A stretch of DNA of 64,000 bases from contig CAZRDM010000004.1 of the NCBI GenBank assembly GCA_964598845.1, positions 1-64,000 of the forward strand, written 5' to 3'. The position numbers were made by a program, and so were the translations under genes. The notes below the pieces were generated by a model. It was given only the letters and a program-made list of their open reading frames with translations. It did not search any database and was not told the origin of the DNA. Shown here in pieces: positions 8,871 to 17,320 of the stretch (its first letter is position 1; each line of letters starts with the position of its first letter). The stretch is from FEN-987 sp964598845 (GTDB taxonomy: Archaea > Thermoproteota > Bathyarchaeia > 40CM-2-53-6).

Positions 8871-9371
8871 CTATGATCGCCGAATTTTCTCCTGAAGCAT
8901 GATAATGGCCTGCACTACCGATTCCGGTCGAGGTGGACAACCTGGGACATAGACATCTACAGGGAGAACCGAATCTATCCCCGGTAGAACGTTGTAGGAA
9001 TCAAAGAATAGGCCTCCTGTTATAGCGCATGCGCCCATTGCGATAACATATTTCGGCTCGGGCATCTGGTCATATACTCGTTTCAATCTAGGTGCCATTT
9101 TTCGCGTTACTGTTCCTTCCACGAGTAGCAGATCGCATTGCCTAAGAGATCCGAATGCTTGCAAGACGCCGAATCTTTCTACATCAAACCTTGGATCTGT
9201 TACTGCTCCGACCTCCGCCCCGCAGCAGGCTGTCATGAGATGAACTGGCCATAGGGAGTAGAGAGCTCCCCAGTTTATCACATACCGCAGTGGACCCTTT
9301 TCAGCTACTCTTCTCAGGACTCGGCCTAATTCGCCAACGTAGGCGCCGCCAACCGGGTGTATGTCTACCAG
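8871..9371 (-). CDS. nuoB: NuoB/FpoB-like [4Fe-4S] subunit
   Basis: About 166 residues that hold the terminal N2-type cluster: adjacent cysteines in LMTACCGAEVG, then MGACAITGG and VPGCPPRPE. No ATG is available near the expected N-terminus. A strong GGAGG lies about 8 bases before CTG at 9371 (an adjacent ATT at 9374 is another option), inside the end of nuoA, so a non-standard start is likely. The upstream open frame is a shadow of nuoA. Confidence 0.9.
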   Translation of the reverse strand: MVDIHPVGGAYVGELGRVLRRVAEKGPLRYVINWGALYSLWPVHLMTACCGAEVGAVTDPRFDVERFGVLQAFGSLRQCDLLLVEGTVTRKMAPRLKRVYDQMPEPKYVIAMGACAITGGLFFDSYNVLPGIDSVLPVDVYVPGCPPRPESVVQAIIMLQEKIRRS

Positions 9372-9724
9372 AATTCCTTCCTCCCTGCCAGCGACAAGCC
9401 GTGGACAAGAGCTAGAACCAGAATTCCGATAAACATCAAGATTGGTACAGAGGCTGCTGCTACGTATTGCCTGTAGGCGACCGCCCAAGCGTACAGAAAG
9501 ATGGACATGATATCAAATACAACGAACATGAGAAGGTATGGATAATAGCGCATAACGACGCGAACCCTAGCTTCCCCCACCGGAATCTGACCGCATTCGA
9601 AAGGTTCAGACTTCACGGGATTAGGTTTCCTCGGCGCAAAGATCAAGGGAACGGCGAGCATGCCAATTCCCATCACAGCCCCAATCGCGCCTAGGAGAAG
9701 CACGGCGAGGAATTCATTCCACAT
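9365..9724 (-). CDS. nuoA: NuoA/FpoA-like membrane subunit
   Basis: A 119-residue protein with three transmembrane helices. The motif SEPFECGQIPVGEARVRV between helices 1 and 2 is the NuoA signature, and FVVFDIMSIFLYAWAV is typical of helix 2. I chose ATG at 9724 (MWNEFLAVLL), which lies about 50 bases downstream of a good TATA box; a longer frame starts at 9796 inside the promoter. It is the first gene of the truncated complex I operon. Confidence 0.9.
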   Translation of the reverse strand: MWNEFLAVLLLGAIGAVMGIGMLAVPLIFAPRKPNPVKSEPFECGQIPVGEARVRVVMRYYPYLLMFVVFDIMSIFLYAWAVAYRQYVAAASVPILMFIGILVLALVHGLSLAGRKEFW

Positions 9725-9767
9725 GGTCCTCAAGGTGACCAGTGAGGGTGTAAATATCAAAGTTTTG

Positions 9768-9785
9768 AAAATAAATAATATATTG
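9768..9785 (-). promoter_or_regulatory. TATA box of the nuoABCDHI operon
   Basis: An AT-rich block reading, on the minus strand, CAATATATTATTTATTTT. It is about 45-60 bases upstream of the nuoA ATG, so transcription would begin roughly 20 bases before the start codon. It is the only such block in this intergenic region. Confidence 0.55.
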
Positions 9786-9802
9786 TTTGGGTCCAAAAGT
9801 TC

Positions 9803-11251
9803 TTACTGTAGCTTGCTTTCTATTAACGGGCATGTAGGGTCTTCTTGCAAGTAGTCACCAAAATATGCGGCAGCCTTTGCTCTGCAACCTCCGCACAGCA
9901 ACCTGAATACGCATCCATTGCATCGACCTTTTAGGAATTCTCTCTCTCGAAGCATCCGAAACGCAGGTGCATCGTCCCATATTTCTCGGAACCTGTTGGC
10001 CCGCAAGTTTCCTGCGACAGGATATGTGGGCATGAACATGCAGGGCGTGACATCACCATTGGGTTGGATGTTACAATAGAGACGGCCTGCTGGGCAACCA
10101 CCTAGATAGGTGGCAACAGATCTGTAGACAGCACCGGGACCTGCCATATTGAAATATGATGTCACTGTGAATTTTTCAACCGAGAACGCATCGGTCTCTT
10201 GCTCTTCCGTATTTGCTCCGGAATCGTCTTCAGCAAATGTGTAAGGTGTCAGTTGTGGAAGCTCCAAGACCACCTCTATATCTCCGTGGCGAGATCTCTC
10301 CGCGGCAAATCTCATCAAGCTAATTCTTTCCCGTTTACAGAGTGCCTCATCCACTATGCCTAGTCCTCTGCCAGCTGGAATCAAGTCAAAAATCGAAATT
10401 CGTCGTGCTCCCCATTTTCTTGCTAGGTCCACGAGTTGCTCTACTTCATCCGAGTTTCGCTGAGTTACTGTCGTCGCGACCGTGGTGAATATTCCCGCTC
10501 TCGAACATTTCTTGACGGCTTCACGAGCTCTTTCGAATGCTCCGCTCATGCCTCTGAATTCATCATGACGGGCACGGGAAATGGAATCTATGCTTATCTG
10601 GACGGAGTTGATTCCTGCTTCTCTCAGTCGACCAGCCATAGAAGTGTCTATCAGAGTTCCGTTCGAATCTAGGGCAATCGCCATGCCGCGTTCTGAGAAT
10701 CGCCGGATGAGAGCGAATATTCCACGATTAAGAAGTGGTTCGCCACCAGAGAGAACGATTAGCGACACTCCGCTCTCAGCAAGTTCATCGGCGACCTGAA
10801 GTTGCTCCTCGACGTCCATCTCTTGCGGGGAAGAGCGCTCAGCGTCTTGGTAACAGTGTGCGCAACGAAGGTTGCATTTCTTCGAGAGGCTCCATACAAC
10901 AGAGATGGGGGAATTCAGGCTGAATGGTTTACGGAAACCGCGGGTAGCTATCGTTTCCGCTAGGTTGCGGAAGAGAGCCGGGGCGCCTCTTCCTCGCATA
11001 GCGTTCAGGGCACAACGCGGATCTATTCCGTAAAGGGCTGAGAATCCGCAAATAGACCAACCCAACACTCCCGCGCAGAACCCATCCAAGGCGGACGAAT
11101 TATGACGATTCGTAGGGTTGTTGACGAATTTCTCGATAGCTCCCTCGAGGATGGTACATCCAGAGCGCCCCTTCATCTTGCCGGCATTGTATAAAAGAAC
11201 GGTTGCCACCGATACAGCTGTGTCCCTTAACTCTGTTAACAGGGCAAGCAA
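9803..11251 (-). CDS. Radical SAM / SPASM-domain protein
   Basis: A 482-residue enzyme. The radical SAM motif is CNLRCAHC (Cys126, Cys130, Cys133), followed by the GGEP segment LIVLSGGEPLLN. The C-terminal SPASM-like cysteines occur in GGCPAGRLYCNIQPNGDVTPCMF and GRCNGCVFRLLCGGCRAKA. Such proteins modify peptides or finish haem (AhbC/AhbD, PqqE-like families). The first 110 residues are an extra domain with several cysteines that I do not recognise; ATG at 11176 is an alternative start. No precursor peptide gene is obvious beside it. It lies between the Nuo-like operon and a hydrogenase protease. Confidence 0.85.
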   Translation of the reverse strand: MLALLTELRDTAVSVATVLLYNAGKMKGRSGCTILEGAIEKFVNNPTNRHNSSALDGFCAGVLGWSICGFSALYGIDPRCALNAMRGRGAPALFRNLAETIATRGFRKPFSLNSPISVVWSLSKKCNLRCAHCYQDAERSSPQEMDVEEQLQVADELAESGVSLIVLSGGEPLLNRGIFALIRRFSERGMAIALDSNGTLIDTSMAGRLREAGINSVQISIDSISRARHDEFRGMSGAFERAREAVKKCSRAGIFTTVATTVTQRNSDEVEQLVDLARKWGARRISIFDLIPAGRGLGIVDEALCKRERISLMRFAAERSRHGDIEVVLELPQLTPYTFAEDDSGANTEEQETDAFSVEKFTVTSYFNMAGPGAVYRSVATYLGGCPAGRLYCNIQPNGDVTPCMFMPTYPVAGNLRANRFREIWDDAPAFRMLREREFLKGRCNGCVFRLLCGGCRAKAAAYFGDYLQEDPTCPLIESKLQ

Positions 11252-11484
11252 CCACCGCGAACCGGAATGGGGTCTCCGCGCAGCATGAATTCATTGAGTA
11301 GATAACATTCACGTGTTTGTTCTACTTACAATAGTAATGGCTCACGTTTCCCCTCTCTGGATCGCGATCTCTCATCTGGATTGAGATTCGGATTCTTGGG
11401 CGAGGCTTCGTACATAGTGGTATTTTCTTCGCGGAGAAGTAATCATATTCGAGTCCTGTACATACCTCCGCGGGAATTGAAGTT

Positions 11485-12000
11485 TTGACTCTGAAAGAGA
11501 CAAAGGACTTGAGTACAGAACATGAGAAAGATCGAGTTGCCGTAGTCGGGGTTGGCAACGCTCTCCTGTCTGATGAGGAAGTGGGAGTTCATGTATTGCG
11601 AGCCCCGAGGGAGTTCCCTCTACCCGCTCATGTCAGAGTCTTTGAGCTTGGGATTCGTGGTCTTGAACTCTTGGAGGCTGTTGAAGACTTCAGCAAAGTG
11701 GTGATTGTTGATGCCACGGAATCCGGCGCGGTCCATGGCTCGATTCAAGGATGGGGACTCGGTGAGATCATCGATACAAGCGGGCCACGGATGATTAGCC
11801 TGCATGAGATAGATCTCCTGACAACGCTCAAGATCGGGCGTGCGACAGGTAGGCTACCAGATGAGGTAGTAATCGTTGGAATTGGGCCGAAACTTGTGTC
11901 GCCAGGCTTGGAATTGGCACCTGAACTGAAAGCCAAGTTCACGCAGTTGCTGGACTTGGTTCTAGTAGACGCTTTTGTTACCCAGGCGCTCGCAATGTGA
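11485..12000 (+). CDS. Second hydrogenase maturation protease (HyaD/HybD-like)
   Basis: A 171-residue protein with the family motif VVGVGNALLSDEEVGVHVL near residue 19, the second acidic motif VVIVDATESGA near residue 72, and HEIDLLTTL with the conserved histidine. It begins with TTG. It is more like proteases of exported or group 1 hydrogenases than the FrhD-like protein at 2134-2661, but this is a judgement by eye. No intact hydrogenase large subunit is near; the closest candidate partner is the decayed Tat-type small-subunit relic at 5310-5613. Confidence 0.85.
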   Translation: MTLKETKDLSTEHEKDRVAVVGVGNALLSDEEVGVHVLRAPREFPLPAHVRVFELGIRGLELLEAVEDFSKVVIVDATESGAVHGSIQGWGLGEIIDTSGPRMISLHEIDLLTTLKIGRATGRLPDEVVIVGIGPKLVSPGLELAPELKAKFTQLLDLVLVDAFVTQALAM

Positions 12001-12081
12001 AGCCTTGGTTTATGACTGGGCTAGTCATTTCGATGGGTGCGTCAAACTTCAAAGAGTAACCGGATAGCTGATTTTTGATCT

Positions 12082-12405
12082 TCATGCGCGGATATCGTAC
12101 CAGTGTAGTTGGAGAGGGGCTTGTGCGAGTAGGCGTGCTTCGTTGAATAGGTCTATGAGGCGTTGAATAGGACCGTTATCAGTGTTTATCCTGTATGCGG
12201 AGATAGGGCCGTAATTTTTCATATGTACAAGGTTTGCTGCAAGTAGCCTGCCCAAATGTTTCCGGATAACTTTCCTATCTAACCCGCTGAATTTCGCAAT
12301 CTTGTAGATAGTTAAATCTTCACCACGATTCCGGGCTAGAACCAATAGAATTCTCAACCGGGCTTCGCTGCCCAGTGTCTTCAAGAGTGTAGGTCTCAGC
12401 GGCAA
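12082..12405 (-). CDS. Winged-helix transcriptional regulator
   Basis: A 107-residue ArsR-like DNA-binding protein. The helix-turn-helix runs through EARLRILLVLARN, LTIYKIAKFSGLDRKVIRKHLGRLLAANLV and a wing with ISAYRINTDNG. A C-terminal helix follows. No metal-binding cysteine motif is present. Target genes are unknown; it lies alone between the protease and a small hypothetical gene. Confidence 0.8.
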   Translation of the reverse strand: MPLRPTLLKTLGSEARLRILLVLARNRGEDLTIYKIAKFSGLDRKVIRKHLGRLLAANLVHMKNYGPISAYRINTDNGPIQRLIDLFNEARLLAQAPLQLHWYDIRA

Positions 12406-12498
12406 CGCTACTCATGAAAGATAAGTAACCCAGTGGGGAATAAGGAAGAGAGTTAAGTGAAAGTACATTCCTCGTAGACTCTGTCCAAAAATCCCTTT

Positions 12499-12732
12499 CT
12501 ACAATTCGAACCCCATTATGTTTCCTGTGTCAGCATCAACTTCAACTAAGAACCTCTTCAGGTAAAGCCATTCTGGGAGTCGATATGAGCCGTGAACTTC
12601 CCAAAGACGGTCTGCTCTTCTGTAGGAAATCTTGTGAACATAAGCGAACGCATACGGAAATCGAGCAGTGAGAAAGGAACGTGCGCTAGCTTCCGCTTCA
12701 AGAGCAGACTTCACGGCTCCAGATCCAGACAT
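12499..12732 (-). CDS. Small hypothetical protein, PepSY-like
   Basis: A 77-residue protein. The second half, with WEVHGSYRLPEWLYLKRFLVEVDADTGNIMGFEL-like spacing (residues 43-77), has the form of a PepSY-type repeat in which a beta strand ends in D-x-x-T-G-x-I. No signal peptide or membrane segment is seen. Same strand as the regulator gene upstream of it. Function unknown. Confidence 0.6.
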   Translation of the reverse strand: MSGSGAVKSALEAEASARSFLTARFPYAFAYVHKISYRRADRLWEVHGSYRLPEWLYLKRFLVEVDADTGNIMGFEL

Positions 12733-12901
12733 ATCCTATCGCAGTTCGAGGAACCGTCGGAATGCTGCAATAAGCGCTTCGTTTGATGCTTGGTCAAGCT
12801 TTTCGTGAAGACACACAACGATGATGGTGCAATTTCTGCTCAGCTGTCGTTGCGAAAAGGCAACACGTAGGTTGCCAAGGTTACACCGAGTTCGTGCACT
12901 G

Positions 12902-12911
12902 CTTTATATAT
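12902..12911 (+). promoter_or_regulatory. TATA box upstream of the membrane protein gene
   Basis: CTTTATATAT lies about 45-50 bases before the ATG at 12954 and about 30 bases before an in-frame TTG at 12939. It is a standard archaeal promoter position for either start. Confidence 0.55.
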
Positions 12912-12953
12912 TGAGAGCCGGGACTTACGTCGGACAGGTTGTGTTTTAGGGCG

Positions 12954-14492
12954 ATGAAATTCTCTGTGAGCCGAATCGCAACTTTTGGAGCTGCAGCAAT
13001 AGTCTCGTTTTTCCTTCTGGAGCTCTTTCCCTTCTATCCACTCTATCTCGCAATTATTCTGAGCTTAGTTCTAGGTGCTTTGGCGCTTGAGTTCCCTTCG
13101 CTTGCGTTGCTGTTAGCGTTACTACTCTCAGTTTTCGCGGCTTTCTACCAAGGGCCATTCATGGGTTTGACATTTGTTGTCGTCTTTCTGATCATGATGG
13201 CTCTTACCACGAATTGGCTTGAGACCGCGCTTGTGGGGGCTAGTTGGGTGCTGGCTTTCTTGGTTCCCTCTCTCTCCTCTCTCGCGATTGCTCCTGTGAT
13301 CCTCGCGGGACTTCACCACGCTAGGCAGAACGCATTCAAGATAGGAGCTCTGTCGGGAATTACACTCTTCCTCATGGGTTGGACTAAGGGCGTGATGCAG
13401 GCTGGGCTCCTGCTGATTCCTTTCCCGGCTGCTAATGCGACGTTTAAGGCTATTCCGGAGCCTTGGCGCTTCGAGGCTTTCATTCCAAATGTTGAGGTGT
13501 TCAACACACCTAGTCTAACTGATTACTATGCTTCCTTGGGCGTCGCTATCGGAGATTTTCGAGTCTATGTGCTCATCGCTCTATGGGCCTTTGCTGGCTA
13601 TTTGATAGCAGTTCTCGCTTCGAAGTGGAAGGGGCCTGCCTACGTTGTTGCCTCGATTGTTGGAGTGCTGCCTGTCGTCGCTGTTTCGGCGGTTCTCGCG
13701 CAGGTATCCTTGATCCAGCTAGGTCTTGCCCTGGTTGCAGCTGCAGTTCTGACGTTTGCCTACAGTTCTCTCCAGCCAATAATCTCTGGGCCCGCGCTAG
13801 GAGTGTTTACAGGGCTTGATGATTTGGTCGCCACTGGAATACCGAGAAAATACGGCCTCCTGCTTGGATCACTGGCCTGCGATGAGCGGAATGTTGTCGT
13901 CGAGCAGTTCCTGCAGTCAGGCGTTAGGAAGAGAGTCCCGTGCTTCCTGCTAACTTCTGATACCGGCTTCGCTCAAAGTGCAGCTTCCAGGTTCGGTCGG
14001 AATCTAACGGTGCTTGTCTGTAATCCTCGCGCCACGGCAGGTGCAGAGAAGAACTTTATCCCGGTGCCGACGGGGATCCAGAACCTGACTGCACTCAACA
14101 TTGAGCTTGTGAAAGTCGTCAAGGATCACGCCGAAACGGGAGGACGAGTATGCTTGGACGTGCTTTCAGATATTCTTCTCACTCATAAGTTGCTAACAAC
14201 GCGGAAATGGGTGACGGACATATTGCCTCGACTGCAAAACTGGGGATTCACAGTATTGGGGGTCTTCAATCCCGGTCTTCATTCGAATGAGGAGGTTCAG
14301 GGTTTGGTAGAACTGTACAACGGATATTCGGAGATTTTCGAGAAGGATTACGCAGGCAGAGCTCGGAGACTCATCGCCGTACGCAAGATGGCTGATCTGC
14401 AATACAACGAGAACGAATTGCTGATAGACAAACAGAGACTGCAGCGTCAGAAAGGTGGATTATCTGCGATTCGTGAGAGGCTTGCGCGATAG
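12954..14492 (+). CDS. Polytopic membrane protein with a C-terminal KaiC-like domain
   Basis: About 512 residues. The first 280 residues hold some eight to ten hydrophobic helices. After that comes a soluble domain of about 180 residues starting near GIPRKYGLLLGSLACDERNVVVEQFL, with the layout of RecA/KaiC-type domains found in archaeal signalling proteins (strand, then a cofactor loop, then FLLTSDTG, then VCLDVLSDILL, then VLGVFNPG). There is no Walker A lysine (no GxxxxGK), so it is probably non-catalytic. The C-terminus is basic. I chose the ATG; a TTG 15 bases upstream is possible. Role unknown. Confidence 0.7.
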   Translation: MKFSVSRIATFGAAAIVSFFLLELFPFYPLYLAIILSLVLGALALEFPSLALLLALLLSVFAAFYQGPFMGLTFVVVFLIMMALTTNWLETALVGASWVLAFLVPSLSSLAIAPVILAGLHHARQNAFKIGALSGITLFLMGWTKGVMQAGLLLIPFPAANATFKAIPEPWRFEAFIPNVEVFNTPSLTDYYASLGVAIGDFRVYVLIALWAFAGYLIAVLASKWKGPAYVVASIVGVLPVVAVSAVLAQVSLIQLGLALVAAAVLTFAYSSLQPIISGPALGVFTGLDDLVATGIPRKYGLLLGSLACDERNVVVEQFLQSGVRKRVPCFLLTSDTGFAQSAASRFGRNLTVLVCNPRATAGAEKNFIPVPTGIQNLTALNIELVKVVKDHAETGGRVCLDVLSDILLTHKLLTTRKWVTDILPRLQNWGFTVLGVFNPGLHSNEEVQGLVELYNGYSEIFEKDYAGRARRLIAVRKMADLQYNENELLIDKQRLQRQKGGLSAIRERLAR

Positions 14493-14508
14493 CGCAGAAA
14501 GCATGTAG

Positions 14509-14730
14509 CTAGGTACCCGCTGCCTTAGAGATTGCTCGTTTCTGCAATTCTTTTTCGGCGGCAGACGTGACTGATAGATCGAATTCCTGCAATGTCATCT
14601 CGGGGTATTTGCCCTCCTTCAGGTACAGCCACATAACAAGTACGCGTCTGCTAAGCGAATCAGAGGGCACCGCAAGATCCAGTAACTCACCATCCGAAAG
14701 GCTTGACAAATCAGCCGAATCATTCGGCAT
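14509..14730 (-). CDS. Small conserved paralogue A
   Basis: A 73-residue acidic, helical protein. It shares the segments LSDGELLDLAVP, RRVLVMWLYL and EFD-(8-10)-AEKEL-x-x-RA with the protein encoded 150 bases upstream on the same strand, so these two are tandem paralogues. A CTATAG element about 25 bases before the ATG suggests a leaderless transcript. No known domain is recognised. Conservation between the copies argues that both are real genes. Confidence 0.6.
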   Translation of the reverse strand: MPNDSADLSSLSDGELLDLAVPSDSLSRRVLVMWLYLKEGKYPEMTLQEFDLSVTSAAEKELQKRAISKAAGT

Positions 14731-14875
14731 TCTGGTGTCCCGTCGCTATAGTTGAATCGCAGGGTTTTCCGTGTTCTGTAACCCGAATTTATAGGGGGAT
14801 AGGACAGGAGACTATCTTACATACACTTTTCCGGAAATTTGGTCGCCTTTGTTCTTGCTTCTTATCATCAGCAGA

Positions 14876-15073
14876 TCAGGTTTTCTTTAGACTGGCTCGT
14901 CTTTCCAATTCCTTTTCAGCCAAGGAAGTCAGGAGACGATCGAATTCTTCCAATGGGGTCTGCGAGCGTTCCCTCAAGTATAGCCACATGACGAGTACTC
15001 GTCTGTTCGATGCCTCGGTGGGGACAGCCAGGTCTAGCAGCTCACCATCTGACAGACTCTCTAAGTTGACCAA
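14876..15073 (-). CDS. Small conserved paralogue B
   Basis: About 65 residues in the chosen form, matching paralogue A over nearly its full length. The frame is open up to ATG at 15196 and would add a basic N-terminus of about 41 residues, but a TATATA element at 15098-15105 inside that extension points to a start at TTG 15073 or nearby. There is a short, charged C-terminus. Function unknown. Confidence 0.5.
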   Translation of the reverse strand: MVNLESLSDGELLDLAVPTEASNRRVLVMWLYLRERSQTPLEEFDRLLTSLAEKELERRASLKKT

Positions 15074-15399
15074 GGGCTCAGATATCGCAATACCCCCATA
15101 TATCACACACCTACGGCTTCGGTTCCTTTTTCGTCTTTTGGCAAGGTCCCACTTGGGGATGCTTCCGGAACCCAATTTGTGAGCAGGTCTCTTCATCTTC
15201 CAGTGTTTTCAATTGAGCCTTCAGGATGGTAAAAGCACTGCCTAGGGTGGAAAAAGAGAACGGGATTTAGTGGAATAAGTCGAATATTCCGATTTCCCAC
15301 CCGAGTTGCCTTCGCCAACCCCGGGAGGTATCAAAATCGTTAAACTGGCCGTCCGCCTAGTTCAAGCTGTCCAAAATAGCACAAGAAGAGAAGTCGCAA

Positions 15400-15819
15400 T
15401 TGAACTGTATTTTCTGTGACATCGTCGAGAGGAATGCGGCTTCCCATGTAATCTATGAGGATGAGAAATTCATCGCTATTCTTGACAAATATCCCATTTC
15501 AATTGGGCACGTCCTCGTGATGCCTAAGCAGCACTTTGAGCGCGTTAAGGAGATGTCGCAGAAGGATTTCTGTGGCCTTTACGTTCGCGTTCACGCCCTA
15601 AATACAGTCATAACATCTAGGATTGGCGCCACTGCATCGCATATTTCCATAAATGACGGAGCGGCTGCGAACCAGCTAATTCCCCACGTTCATGTTCACA
15701 TAATCCCCCGCACCGAAAATGACAGCGCCGGGTTTACTGCGAGGAAGTATCTACGTCCAGAAGAGATGGCTGAAATCAGGAAGAAACTCGAGGTTAAGGA
15801 CTTAACGCTCAACGCCTAA
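15400..15819 (+). CDS. HIT-family nucleotide hydrolase
   Basis: A 139-residue protein. The N-terminal CIFCDIVE pair and the catalytic histidine triad HVHVHIIPR (near residue 105) define the HIT family (Hint/HinT type), which hydrolyses adenosine phosphoramidates or dinucleotides. It starts with TTG. It overlaps the end of the convergent pseudogene by 11 bases. A typical single-gene unit. Confidence 0.92.
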   Translation: MNCIFCDIVERNAASHVIYEDEKFIAILDKYPISIGHVLVMPKQHFERVKEMSQKDFCGLYVRVHALNTVITSRIGATASHISINDGAAANQLIPHVHVHIIPRTENDSAGFTARKYLRPEEMAEIRKKLEVKDLTLNA

Positions 15820-16770
15820 CTTGGTTAGTGACAAGTCGGCTAATTTCGTCTGGAATCTGTTTTGGTTCGACTATTGGCGGAGTGCAAACTCTGTCGACAC
15901 AGATGTAGGCGGTAGGTTGTTCTGTGAGCGGGTAGCCCAGAGATGTGATGAAGCAGCCGTTCTGTAGATCGCTGAGCCATGTGTTTACGTATTCAATGAT
16001 GCCTCTCGCTTTTGAGGCGTAGAATGAGTCCTCCGTCAACTGATAGGCGTGTAGGTACAGCTGTAACCACTTGGCGTTGTCCTCGCTCATCTTCTCGAAG
16101 TGAGGAATGCTCCAATCCCTGACTGTTGAGTATCTGAAGAATCCTCCCATCTCTCTATCATAGAGGCCGCCCTTACCGACATTATGCAGAGTCACCGTCA
16201 CTATTCGCAAGAACTCACGGTTTCCACTGTAATGGTATCTCATCAAGGCTAGTTCATGGGCCTCGGGCCTAGGAACTTTGGTTGAGAACCGAAACCTCCA
16301 CAGATCGGCTCGAAGCTGTTCGCGATTTCTCCTAACACTTCGTCTGTAATAGTGCTCGACAGTGGCCCGGTGGGTATGCTGTCATGTTCCTGTGTCGGGA
16401 TCTCAGGCATCGTCTTTCCTCGCGATTTCTGCCAAAGCCCTAGAACGTCACGCAGCACCTGTCCCATCTGGTTCGGAGGGATGTAGGTTCCCCCACCAAT
16501 CACTTGCCCGTCAGGCGTGAGGAAAGCAGTTGTGGGTCATCCACCCATGTTGTAGCGGCGGTCGATGTCAGGCCGCTTATCAGTGTCAACACGAATTGGG
16601 GCAAAATGTGATTCGATGTACTCAGCAATGTCCGGGACGGAGTAAGTATCCTCGTCTAGTTGATGACACCAATGACACCAGACGGCACTTATATCGAGCA
16701 ATACGGGCTTGTCCTCTTCCTTGGCACGTCGAAAAGCCTCGTCGCTCCATTCTCAATTCATCTCCACCAC
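15809..16770 (-). pseudogene. Decayed DUF255/YyaL-type thioredoxin-domain protein
   Basis: The thioredoxin-like N-terminus is clear: EWSDEAFRRAKEEDKPVLLD, AVWCHWCHQLDED, then RPDIDRRYNMGG. In-frame TGA codons occur at 16753-16755 and at 16537-16539; the second replaces the conserved Trp of the GGWPTT motif. A frameshift follows near 16255-16265 (frames GFGSQPKFLGPR, then HELALMRYHYSGN). After HFEKMSEDNAKWL the chain jumps to what looks like the family C-terminus (PTAYICVDRVC), so a middle block of a few hundred residues is missing. Intact members have about 600-700 residues. Four separate lesions make it a pseudogene. Confidence 0.85.
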
Positions 16771-16884
16771 TCAAGTCGACCAAGACACATATCGAAGGCA
16801 TCAGGCGGTCGCATTGGGCAACTCGCCAAATTGGAAATCTGACAATCAATGCGTGTGACTACGTTCTGACCTAGCGGAACAATT

Positions 16885-17193
16885 CTACATGCGAGGTGTC
16901 GGTGAGGATCTGCTTGGAAGCCTTTTCTTGTAATCGTCCAATATTTTGTCGTAGAGTTGTAGGGTATGGAGCAAGGCTTCCTGCGATTTCCCGTGACAGT
17001 GTCCATCAGGTTTAGGTGTCGAAAGACATCTCCCTTTTGCCTCCTCGAGCCCTTTCAGAGCTTCTTCGAATTCTGGACTCTTCTCTAGCTTAAGCAAAGC
17101 CAATAGCGAGTTGTAAGCGCCCAGATGAGCTCGTTTGCATTCTACATGGTTCTTGTTGTCTCTTTCCTGATAGCAGAGCGTGCAGCAGTCCAT
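16885..17193 (-). CDS. Small Cys/His-containing hypothetical protein
   Basis: A 102-residue protein starting MDCCTLCYQERDNKNHVECK, which could bind a metal through its clustered cysteines and histidine; another Cys/His group (RCLSTPKPDGHCHG) lies in the middle. The rest is helical and basic. The frame is open 24 codons further upstream, but ATG at 17193 fits better. I do not recognise the family. Confidence 0.5.
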   Translation of the reverse strand: MDCCTLCYQERDNKNHVECKRAHLGAYNSLLALLKLEKSPEFEEALKGLEEAKGRCLSTPKPDGHCHGKSQEALLHTLQLYDKILDDYKKRLPSRSSPTPRM

Positions 17194-17320
17194 TGCGGTG
17201 CGTGTTTGAATCCAAGGCTGTACTAGGAAGACTGCTTCCATGCAGGCGAAGGATGGGGCGGCCAAATTTATTGATTGTGCAAGCTATGCTGCCGAATGCG
17301 GACCTAAGTGATGGCAGGCT

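Noticed and set aside
7296..9371. Group 4 membrane-bound [NiFe]-hydrogenase instead of complex I-like subunits
   Set aside because: The NuoD-like protein lacks both CxxC nickel motifs, and nuoA plus nuoC/nuoI order fits Nuo/Fpo.
16537..16539. TGA read as tryptophan (genetic code change)
   Set aside because: TGG encodes Trp throughout the window, many intact genes stop at TGA, and the same gene carries a frameshift and a deletion.
16622..16849. 75-codon minus frame overlapping the start of the DUF255 relic
   Set aside because: It uses another frame than the recognisable thioredoxin-like sequence and has no family resemblance.
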